64,000 nt of DNA, from contig NZ_CP006850.1 of assembly GCF_000523235.1 (NCBI RefSeq), positions 6,200,001-6,264,000 on the forward strand, read 5' to 3'. The position numbers were made by a program, and so were the translations under genes. Source of the stretch: Nocardia nova SH22a. GTDB lineage: Bacteria > Actinomycetota > Actinomycetes > Mycobacteriales > Mycobacteriaceae. Numbering within the stretch: position 1 is the first letter of the stretch; each line of letters opens with the position of its first letter. The notes under the pieces are model-generated. The model ran no database searches, was not told where the DNA came from, and worked only from the letters and a program-made list of their open reading frames with translations. This document shows positions 55,188-64,000 of the stretch, piece after piece.

Positions 55188-55480
55188 TCGCCCTCCCCCA
55201 GGATCTGCGGCACCATGAAGCGCTGCTCGTCGACGGCGGGCGCACCGGACAGCGCCTGGTCGGGGGTGAGGCATTCGACCGGCTCGTCGGGGCGGGTCAC
55301 ATTCACGGTCGGATACGGCGAGGCCGTGGCGGGGACGTCGGCGGCCACCTCGGTGATGACCCGCACGTGACTGAGGATCGAATCCAGCTGACCGGCATAC
55401 ACATCGAGCTCGTCCTCGGTGAGCGCGAGCCGGGAGAGCCGGGCGAGGTGTGCGACCTCGTCGCGGGAGATGGCGGGCAC
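55184..55480 (-). CDS. gatC: Asp-tRNA(Asn)/Glu-tRNA(Gln) amidotransferase subunit C
   Basis: A 98-residue GatC, the belt subunit that holds GatA and GatB together. The pattern [21 protein letters not shown] and the C-terminal [11 protein letters not shown] are diagnostic. First gene of the gatCA operon; its stop and the gatA start overlap. Confidence 0.96.
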   Translation of the reverse strand: MPAISRDEVAHLARLSRLALTEDELDVYAGQLDSILSHVRVITEVAADVPATASPYPTVNVTRPDEPVECLTPDQALSGAPAVDEQRFMVPQILGEGE

Positions 55481-55815
55481 CGCGAAACCCCTTTCGGCAG
55501 GTTGGTGCGTATCGATGGCGCAGGGCGCTGCGCACCGGACAGCCTAGTAGGTTGGTAGGAGGGGCCGCGCACAGGAGCCGGTCACCACCGGCGATCGGGC
55601 CGCCGCCCGCGCGGTATGCGCCGGACACAAGGTTGACACCGCAACGTCATCCGTACGGCACTGGCACGCCGCCCGCCGTTCGGCAGACAATGGGTGATGT
55701 GGCATACCTCACGGCGATCGGTTCGAGTCGTTGACCGAAAGCCGCGGGTGTAAGTATTGCGAGACTCGGGTATACGTCCGAAAGTCTCGGTCGCACAGGA
55801 AAGGAAGGCAAGCAC
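55481..55815. other. Divergent promoter region gatC / ACT protein
   Basis: 335 bp without a gene. A TTGACC (55731-55736) is a possible -35 box for the ACT gene, followed at plausible distance by GTATTG. No palindrome or RNA structure of note was found. Confidence 0.4.
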
Positions 55816-56466
55816 GTGTCATTTCTGCTTCGCGTGCAACTTCCGGATCGCCCAGGAAGTCTCGGTTCACTCGCAGTCGCACTGGGCTCAGTCGGCGCCG
55901 ACATCCTCTCGCTGGATGTCGTCGAACGCGGAGCCGGTTACGCGATCGACGATCTGGTGGTGGAGGTCGGCTCGGGCGCATTGCCGGACACGCTGATCAC
56001 CGCCGCCGAATCCCTCACCGACGTGCGGGTGGACTCGTTGCGACCATATTCCGGGATTCTCGACACCCACCGGGAGCTGGAGCTGATCGATCAGGTCGCC
56101 ACCGCGCGCGACGATCGGTTGCAGGTCCTGGTGGACGGCGTCCCGCGAGTGCTGCAGGTCGGCTGGAGCACCGTGATGGAGATGGGTCCACACGGCGGTC
56201 AGCGCCTGGTCGGCAGCGCCAGCGCACCGGAGACCCAGGCCGGATCGGTACCGTGGATGCCGCTCGAGAAGCCGGTCAACCTGGACCCGGAGGCCGACTG
56301 GGTGCCGCAGATCTGGCGCGATATGGACACCAAGCTGGCCGCCGCGCCTCTCGGCAACACCGGCAAGGCGATTCTGCTCGGCCGTCCCGGTGGTCCGGAC
56401 TTCCGCCCCTCCGAGATCGCCCGCCTGGGCTATCTGGCGGGAATCGTCGCGACCGTCCTCACCTGA
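55816..56466 (+). CDS. ACT domain protein, Rv3013-like
   Basis: A 216-residue cytoplasmic protein with an N-terminal ACT domain (LLRVQLPDRPGSLGSLAVALGSVGADILSLDVVERG), typical of amino acid-sensing modules, and a second domain (RLQVLVDGVPRVLQVGWSTVMEMG, then AILLGRPGGPDFRPSEIARLGYLAGI) with no known activity. GTG behind GGAAGG. Position between gatC and ligA matches M. tuberculosis Rv3013. Ligand unknown. Confidence 0.85.
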   Translation: MSFLLRVQLPDRPGSLGSLAVALGSVGADILSLDVVERGAGYAIDDLVVEVGSGALPDTLITAAESLTDVRVDSLRPYSGILDTHRELELIDQVATARDDRLQVLVDGVPRVLQVGWSTVMEMGPHGGQRLVGSASAPETQAGSVPWMPLEKPVNLDPEADWVPQIWRDMDTKLAAAPLGNTGKAILLGRPGGPDFRPSEIARLGYLAGIVATVLT

Positions 56467-56562
56467 ATCCGGTTGCCGCCGAGCACATTCCGGCGTCCGG
56501 AAGCACTGCACGCGGGCGCGGGCACACCGCTCCCGTAGGTCGGCCGCCGCGCGGACACAGCC

Positions 56563-56638
56563 CCGAACAAATCGTGCACATCCGGCCGCATTATCGGGAA
56601 TTCCCGAATTATCGCCGGGATGTGCACGATATGTTCGG
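56563..56638. repeat. Palindromic intergenic element, copy B
   Basis: A 76-bp near-perfect dyad between convergent genes. Left arm 56563-56583 and right arm 56618-56638 match in 20 of 21 positions and contain CGAACAAATCGTGCACA. The centre is CGGGAATTCCCG (56595-56606). Its arms and centre recur in copy A at 25388-25461. Could work as a terminator or be a mobile palindromic repeat. Confidence 0.75.
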
Positions 56639-56664
56639 CCTGGCCGGGCCGCGAGCGTCGAGTA

Positions 56665-57168
56665 TCAGGCGGGGCGGCGCATGACGGTGAGCGGAACCCC
56701 GCGCGGAGTGAACCAGTCCCGCTCCGGGATGTGTACGAAGCCCAGGCGTTCGTAGATGCGGCGGGCGGCGAGCATATCCGGCATGGTCGTCAGCACCACC
56801 GCCGCGAAACCCTCGTCGCGCGCGGTATCGAGGACCGCGCGGACCAGGGCGGTGCCGACACCGGCGCCGCGAGCCCGTCCGGCGACCGCCAGCATGCGGA
56901 ACTCCAGTTCGCCCGCGCGGGCGATATCGGCATAGGGCGTGCCCGGCCGCGCGATGGTCAGCGAACCCAGCAATTCCGAATCGCGCACCGCCACAAGAAC
57001 TTCGGCGGCATTCGCACGATTCTCGGTATCGGCGAGCTGGTCGACGTACGGGCTGTCGGGCTGGACGTGCCCCTCACCGACATAGGTCTGCACCGTCAAT
57101 TGCGCGACGGCGTCGAATTCCGCCGCCAGCACGGGCCGGATGTGCACCCGGGTATCCGATTGCGTCAT
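56665..57168 (-). CDS. GNAT family N-acetyltransferase
   Basis: A 167-residue GNAT protein. Strand 4 and the acetyl-CoA loop read EFRMLAVAGRARGAGVGTALVRAVLDTARDEG (R/Q-x-x-G-x-G/A), followed by AARRIYERLGFVHIPERDW. The acceptor is unknown. It starts 7 nt after the ligA stop and so is the last gene of the ligA operon. Confidence 0.85.
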   Translation of the reverse strand: MTQSDTRVHIRPVLAAEFDAVAQLTVQTYVGEGHVQPDSPYVDQLADTENRANAAEVLVAVRDSELLGSLTIARPGTPYADIARAGELEFRMLAVAGRARGAGVGTALVRAVLDTARDEGFAAVVLTTMPDMLAARRIYERLGFVHIPERDWFTPRGVPLTVMRRPA

Positions 57169-57175
57169 GTCCCCC

Positions 57176-59771
<2,596 letters not shown>

Positions 59772-59817
59772 TCCAAGTCCTGCTCTGTCTTCGATACGGA
59801 AGTACGTGATCGGCTGA

Positions 59818-60405
59818 TCAGCGGGGCGGTCGACTCGGTGGCGTGGTCGGGCCCGCTCCTTCGATCGCCGCGGGGAGCCTGCATCCGGTGTTACTTCCGA
59901 TGACCGCGCCGCGGCTACCCACAAACAACTCGGTGCCTTCGAGGCTGTAGAACCGCACGACATGATTTCCGGGTTCGTCGGCGAAAACCTCGACACCGGT
60001 GGCTCCGATACCCTCGGCCAATTGGCGTGCCCGATCGAGGACCTGAGGCCAGACCGCATCGGGGATCGCTGGATGCGAAATGCGGTTCTTCAGCTTTACC
60101 TTGCTACCTTGCGTCTGATCATAAGGTCTGTCACACGACTCGTTCTCGCGATTATTGGCCCACTCCCAAGTCAGCCCCGACACGAGGGTGCTGACGTAGT
60201 CCGCGAGTTCGTTCACCGCGGCCTCGACGTGAATTTCCGTTTCCTCCAACGTCGGCAATTTCGTCAACTGCTCAGCCGCCTCGGCCGTCCGTTCCGGATC
60301 GGTATTCTGATAAGGATTCTCGAACATATCACCACATCCCGTCGTCAAAATCAGCGTGGCAGCCACCAGAACGAATACGGTCCAGTCCCTACCTGCCCGG
60401 CTCAC
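59818..60405 (-). CDS. LppA-like lipoprotein
   Basis: A 195-residue lipoprotein: signal peptide from the GTG at 60405 with lipobox LTTGC (Cys24), then an LppA-type body with CDRPYDQTQGSK, WPQVLDRARQLAEGIGATGVEVFADEPGNHVVRFYSLEG and a C-terminal NTGC. The start overlaps the stop of the DUF1023 gene, so the two products are made together. Role unknown; an envelope partner or protective protein for the hydrolase is a reasonable inference. Confidence 0.82.
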   Translation of the reverse strand: MSRAGRDWTVFVLVAATLILTTGCGDMFENPYQNTDPERTAEAAEQLTKLPTLEETEIHVEAAVNELADYVSTLVSGLTWEWANNRENESCDRPYDQTQGSKVKLKNRISHPAIPDAVWPQVLDRARQLAEGIGATGVEVFADEPGNHVVRFYSLEGTELFVGSRGAVIGSNTGCRLPAAIEGAGPTTPPSRPPR

Positions 60406-62216
60406 CTGAGCAGGCCCCCAACACCGTTGATAATTCTGCCCATGGTGTCCTGATGGTCCGGGCCCGCTCGCACGGCCATCTCGGGCAGCCCGCCGACAAT
60501 CATCGCCGTATTCCATCCGGTAGTGCGCAGCTGTCCATTGTCGCCGTTGCGCGGATATTCGCTGTGGCCGGTAGCTCCATCGCGGTGGACGTAATCGGAT
60601 GTCACGGTGGCACCGGTCTCCAGATGGGTGAAACCAGGGATATTCTCCGGACTCGGGCCGAACGCGTTGAAGTGCGCGACCGGGTCGTTGTGTGCGGTCA
60701 TCTCGTACATATGCCCCGGCGCCACACCAAGTTTGGACGTGTCCACACTGCCGCCGAGCGTGTTGGTGACCGTATCGAGCAAGGGATTGTCGACACCGAA
60801 CGCGTGAGCCAATCCCGTCACCGGCGACTGAGTATCGGGCAGATCCAGCCCGGGCGATCCGTACACGAGTACGTCATCGACGGGGTGCTGCCCGGGCTCC
60901 TGGAGCGCGAGGCCGGTCATCAACGAACCGTACGAATGTCCAACTGCGGTCAGGTGCACGTCGCCGTCGTGCGACGCGCCCAGACCGTCATAGAACGACG
61001 CGAGACCTCGTGCACCGTTCTTCGCCATATCGTCGCTGGCAACATCGGCAAGTCCGGGGTACGTCTCAGGCCTGAGGTACGTATCGGTCTGATCGAGAGA
61101 GCCGGTTTGAGGCAGATCCGCGCCGATCCACGCGATGGTCGCAACCGTCTGCCCCTTCCGCGGATCACCGCCCAGGAGGTTCTGTAACTGCTTCTCCGCC
61201 GTATCTCGCACACTCTGCGCTTCGTTGACCATGCCGGTCAGCGAACCGTGCACGCTGGTGTTCAACCCGGGCGCGGTGACCGATACGTTCTGGGCCGTAT
61301 CGGGATTCCCGATCGCGACCGCAGCGTGGGCCATGCCGCCGGACTGCGTATCGAGCACCATGAGCATTCGGTCCGGCTTGTTGCCGAGACTTGCCGCGAC
61401 CGCGTCCAGATCGGCTACCTTGGTCGCGACCCCCGGATCCCCGGCGCGGGCCCTGGCCAATTCGTCATCGAGTTTCATCCGGTTGAACCGATCCCGATCG
61501 ACCGCCGGTAGCCCGTCGCGATTACCGAGATACTGATCGTGCTGCCACAGCGCGTCCTTCTCCGCCGGGGTCAGCGTCTCCCAGAAATCGTGAAGCTGTC
61601 TCGGATCGGTCGGCAACTGCGCCTTGCCATCGAGAACGGCCTGCACCTCGGTACGGAGCGGGCTACTACCCTCGGGCTTGGTCTCGTAGTCGGCCAGCAG
61701 CTGCAGATCGGCCGTGAGCGCTTGTGCCGCTTTACCTTCCGCGTCACCGAACTGCCCGAGCAGGTTCTTGATGCGCGATTGGAAACTCGCCGCCTGAGCA
61801 TCGAGAATCTGCTGCACCATCGCCGTGGCGATCTGATTCTTGTCCGTTCCGGACGGCACTTTCGGCGCGGTCACATTGCCGTCGTCCTCGACAGTCATTC
61901 CAGCGGCCGGAACTTCCCCGTCGACGATGCCCAGCAGTGCGGTGCGACAGCCGTCGAGTTCGACTCCGAAAATGTCGAGATGATCCGCCAATGTCACCAG
62001 CGATTCGCCCAGATGATTGGCGGAGAGCCGGTGGGACAGCGAACGCGCCGACGTCGCGGTCGCCGCGCTGCCCTTCCAGTTGTTCATCGCGTTGCCGACA
62101 TCGCGGTCGGCCCGCTCGACCTCGGTGGAGAACGTGTCGTTCCGGGCGGTCACGTCTGCGGCGACATCGAGCATCGACTGCGGCCTGCACCCCCGAACAT
62201 GACCGATCGTGGTCAT
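60402..62216 (-). CDS. DUF1023 alpha/beta hydrolase with WXG-like N-terminus
   Basis: A 604-residue protein. Residues 1-100 are helical with an ESX-like region around NNWKGSAATATSARSLSHRL, a W-x-G motif. A helical linker follows, then the DUF1023 hydrolase: RFNRMKLDDELARAR, APGLNTSVHGSL and nucleophile Ser428 in GHSYGS, with YGSPGLD further on. There is no signal peptide, which together with the N-terminus suggests export by a type VII secretion system. Overlaps the EspC-like gene by 4 nt and the LppA gene by 4 nt. Confidence 0.85.
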   Translation of the reverse strand: MTTIGHVRGCRPQSMLDVAADVTARNDTFSTEVERADRDVGNAMNNWKGSAATATSARSLSHRLSANHLGESLVTLADHLDIFGVELDGCRTALLGIVDGEVPAAGMTVEDDGNVTAPKVPSGTDKNQIATAMVQQILDAQAASFQSRIKNLLGQFGDAEGKAAQALTADLQLLADYETKPEGSSPLRTEVQAVLDGKAQLPTDPRQLHDFWETLTPAEKDALWQHDQYLGNRDGLPAVDRDRFNRMKLDDELARARAGDPGVATKVADLDAVAASLGNKPDRMLMVLDTQSGGMAHAAVAIGNPDTAQNVSVTAPGLNTSVHGSLTGMVNEAQSVRDTAEKQLQNLLGGDPRKGQTVATIAWIGADLPQTGSLDQTDTYLRPETYPGLADVASDDMAKNGARGLASFYDGLGASHDGDVHLTAVGHSYGSLMTGLALQEPGQHPVDDVLVYGSPGLDLPDTQSPVTGLAHAFGVDNPLLDTVTNTLGGSVDTSKLGVAPGHMYEMTAHNDPVAHFNAFGPSPENIPGFTHLETGATVTSDYVHRDGATGHSEYPRNGDNGQLRTTGWNTAMIVGGLPEMAVRAGPDHQDTMGRIINGVGGLLR

Positions 62217-62521
62217 CGCCCTCGCGTCCCGTCCTCGTACCGGCGCAGTTGGTCGGCGAAGGCCGTGTCGAGTTCTTCGTAGGAAGTCCGGGTGGTCCTG
62301 ATGACTTCCGCCATCTCCCGGAAGTTCCCGCCGATGACGCCGAACGCCTTGCCTGCCGCCTCACCGATCCGAGACGACAACGCCTGAACGGGCGAGTCGG
62401 GCATGTTCAGTTGCTGAGTGATCCGCAACCCGCCGATGGTGTCGGCATGGTTGTTCAGAACTCCCGCCAGCCAATCCAATGTCGGCAGATCGGCATCCAT
62501 ATTGTCCGCAGGATTACCCAT
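62213..62521 (-). CDS. EspC-like ESX secretion-associated protein
   Basis: A 102-residue helical protein of the EspC/DUF2580 type: DLPTLDWLAGVLNNHADTIGGLRI, then ALSSRIGEAAGKAFGVIGGNFREMAEVI. It resembles type VII substrates that pair with a partner to be secreted. The ATG at 62521 is after GGGGG; it heads the operon with the DUF1023, LppA-like and YbaB-like genes. No ESX core (EccC, EccB) is in the window. Confidence 0.72.
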   Translation of the reverse strand: MGNPADNMDADLPTLDWLAGVLNNHADTIGGLRITQQLNMPDSPVQALSSRIGEAAGKAFGVIGGNFREMAEVIRTTRTSYEELDTAFADQLRRYEDGTRGR

Positions 62522-62895
62522 GAGACCCCCTTGCAAGCCAGATTCCAGCCGCATCGACTCTGAACATTATCATGAACCTTCAACCGAAGATTTTCCTGCG
62601 AGCGGCGCAAACGATCGGAATCCGTTTCTTCCCTGACTCACGTCGATCGCGGGTGTTTCGCCCGGAGTTGTCTGTTTCTCCGAGGTACGTCGATGTGAAG
62701 CGGCAGAAGTGCATTCGGATTGATGGCGGGACGGTTCCCAGTACATAGCCGATAGTTATCGGTAGCCGGTCCGAGAGTCGGCCATGACTTCCGAGTTTCG
62801 CGTCGGCAACCATTTCCGGGTGCCATGATCACGGTGTTGCCATACCGAGCGTGTTAGCCTGGCAGCACGTCTTACGTTGTCCGAGGGGGAAATTC
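62522..62895. other. Divergent intergenic region, ESX-linked genes
   Basis: About 370 bp of lower-GC sequence with no gene I can support. It must hold promoters for the EspC-like operon (minus) and the DUF3558 group (plus). A GATAAT-like box is at 62571-62566 on the minus strand without a matching -35 box. Confidence 0.4.
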
Positions 62896-63033
62896 GTGAC
62901 GGACGTATCGCAGCACCGAACCCGAGTCACCACCGAGCACCGCCGCGTCATCGGCTGCCCGGATACGGATGTGGGTTCCAAGATCTCCAGAGACATCGAA
63001 GCACCCTGCACGCGAAGCGGATTGGAGCGGTGA
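62896..63033 (+). CDS. Possible small protein before helical gene
   Basis: A 45-codon frame from a GTG, behind GAGGGGG (62883-62889, 6 nt spacing), ending 4 nt before the next gene. It reads TDVSQHRTRVTTEHRRVIG then CPDTDVGSKISRDIEAPC. Codon third positions are GC-rich, which suits coding. No family recognised, and it may be an untranslated leader. Confidence 0.35.
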   Translation: MTDVSQHRTRVTTEHRRVIGCPDTDVGSKISRDIEAPCTRSGLER

Positions 63034-63037
63034 TGGC

Positions 63038-63409
63038 ATGGCATCGGGGAAAGAGGCAGCAGACGAACTGTGGCAAGCGGCATCCGAAGGGCGGTTCACG
63101 CTGGCACCCGAGGCGGCTCGTGAAGTAGCGGGCCACTACGAGTGGTTCGCCGACGAGATGGGCTTGCGCCAGCAAGAAGTCGCACGCCTCCAGCGCCTTG
63201 ACGGGTTCGGCGAGTTCGAGTCTGCGCGGCATTTACAGCGCGGATTCGAACAAAAAGCCGTGCAGGCATTCGAAGCCTACAAAATTGCAGAGGAATCCGC
63301 CTGCAGGATGGCGGCTGCGATCTACAAATCTGCCGGAATGTTGACCGAGTTGGATGCCGCAAACAAGGCAGCCATCGTCGCGGCACACAGGGAGCGGCCA
63401 AATGTATGA
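63038..63409 (+). CDS. Helical ESX-like hypothetical protein
   Basis: A 123-residue, almost wholly helical protein (ASGKEAADELWQAASEG, LQRLDGFGEFESARHLQRGF, AYKIAEESACRMAAAIYKSAG). The GFG turn between helices and its length recall WXG100-type partners, and it precedes a DUF3558 lipoprotein gene as in other Nocardia-type loci. The stop overlaps the next gene by 8 nt. Function unknown. Confidence 0.65.
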   Translation: MASGKEAADELWQAASEGRFTLAPEAAREVAGHYEWFADEMGLRQQEVARLQRLDGFGEFESARHLQRGFEQKAVQAFEAYKIAEESACRMAAAIYKSAGMLTELDAANKAAIVAAHRERPNV

Positions 63410-64000
63410 AACCCGGTATGCACTCCCAACTGCTGCGGTGTCTGCGGCAGCCGTGCTATTGCTGTCCGCATGCGGATCAACCGACAAACCCACCGAGGAT
63501 GCGTCATCCGCGCCACCCGGCCAGCCACAGAGCACGTCCGTGGCTTCTGCGACTCCGCCTCGCCCAACATTGACCGCAGAAAAACTGCAACCCCCGTCCC
63601 AGGACAATGAATACACTCGATCATCCGGAAAGCCCAAGGTCTCCTTCGATCCATGCACCTGGATACCGGATGGTCCAATTTCAAATCTTGGCTTCAATCC
63701 ATCGACACGAGAACGCGGGAGCGATATTGTTGCCGAATACACCTTCCTGACATGTGATTTCAATAATGAAGATGTCGCATTGCAGCTTGATTCCGGGAAT
63801 ATTGGACTGAACGATGTAAAGCAGAAATACCTTGGAAGAACTCAGGATCTCACCATAAACGAACGTCCGGCAATTATGACTCCGAGCAAGACGGCGAGTA
63901 ACGATTGCTCGATAGACATCGAAACCGAAGTCGGATATTTCGGAATCACTGTAATCGTGAACACACACGGCGGAGTCAAAGGGCTGAAGCCTTGCGATCG
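63402..64000 (+). CDS. DUF3558 lipoprotein (3' end beyond window)
   Basis: At least 199 codons of a lipoprotein. The signal peptide ends in LLLSAC, then a Ser/Pro/Thr-rich linker and the DUF3558 core: SFDPCTWIPDGPISNLGFNPST, TFLTCDFNNEDVALQLDSGNIG, NERPAIM and DCSIDIETEVGYFGITVIV. The gene runs off the window with no stop. AT-richer than the rest, like the preceding gene. The family is typical of Nocardia and mycobacterial envelopes; role unknown. Confidence 0.8.
   Translation, partial: MYETRYALPTAAVSAAAVLLLSACGSTDKPTEDASSAPPGQPQSTSVASATPPRPTLTAEKLQPPSQDNEYTRSSGKPKVSFDPCTWIPDGPISNLGFNPSTRERGSDIVAEYTFLTCDFNNEDVALQLDSGNIGLNDVKQKYLGRTQDLTINERPAIMTPSKTASNDCSIDIETEVGYFGITVIVNTHGGVKGLKPCD

Noticed and set aside
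62580..62832. Minus-strand frames of 64-77 codons in the ESX-linked divergent region
   Set aside because: No ribosome site, poor codon bias, and no sequence that looks folded.

Overview
This is high-GC actinobacterial DNA, most likely a Nocardia or a close mycolate-containing relative. Two blocks keep the gene set of the Mycobacterium tuberculosis Rv3001c-Rv3014c segment: ilvC-ilvN-ilvB-cfp6-like-doxX-lppZ-gatB (20.7-32.1 kb) and gatA-gatC-ACT protein-ligA (53.7-59.3 kb). ESX (type VII)-linked genes, DUF3558 and LppA-type lipoproteins, YbaB-like proteins and F420/PPOX-type small oxidoreductases point the same way. No rRNA, tRNA, CRISPR array or intact insertion sequence was found.

Layout. 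0-2.2 kb: end of a sugar ABC importer operon. 2.5-9.8 kb: small oxidoreductase, glyoxalase and dehydrogenase genes, each paired with a MarR or TetR regulator and a readable palindromic operator. 9.8-15.1 kb: an accessory patch with lower GC in places, holding a Shedu-type defence nuclease on an apparently leaderless transcript, a frameshifted gene, a DUF1460 secreted hydrolase overlapping a 13-repeat Sel1 protein, and two remnants of the same gene 3' end. 15.2-20.5 kb: dehydrogenases, a TetR regulator, a double-hotdog thioesterase and a DUF2252 protein. 20.7-27.8 kb: branched-chain amino acid synthesis (ilvC, ilvN, ilvB with a leader-peptide attenuator, and ilvD). 28-32.1 kb: DoxX, LppZ-like propeller lipoprotein, gatB. 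32.2-53.7 kb: an envelope and signalling block (MacB/FtsX-type ABC exporter, two two-component systems, two transmembrane Ser/Thr kinases, two tandem beta-lactamase-fold lipoproteins, pfkA, uppP and a phospholipase A2/alpha-beta hydrolase fusion). 53.7-59.3 kb: gatA, gatC, ACT protein, GNAT, ligA. 59.4-64 kb: an ESX-associated operon (EspC-like, DUF1023 hydrolase, LppA-like lipoprotein, YbaB-like) diverging from a helical protein/DUF3558 lipoprotein pair.

How the parts work together. The ilv genes make isoleucine and valine. A 15-residue peptide containing Leu-Leu-Val-Ile precedes ilvB and can act with overlapping hairpins as a classical attenuator. gatA, gatC and gatB encode one amidotransferase but are separated here by about 21.6 kb. 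The signalling block combines envelope sensors with undecaprenyl phosphate recycling and penicillin-binding-fold lipoproteins, so a cell-wall stress role is a reasonable inference. The strongest candidates for new biology are the phospholipase A2/Abhydrolase_9 fusion, the ESX-linked hydrolase-lipoprotein operon, the Shedu gene in its patch, and a pair of about 75-bp imperfect palindromes shared by two distant intergenic regions.
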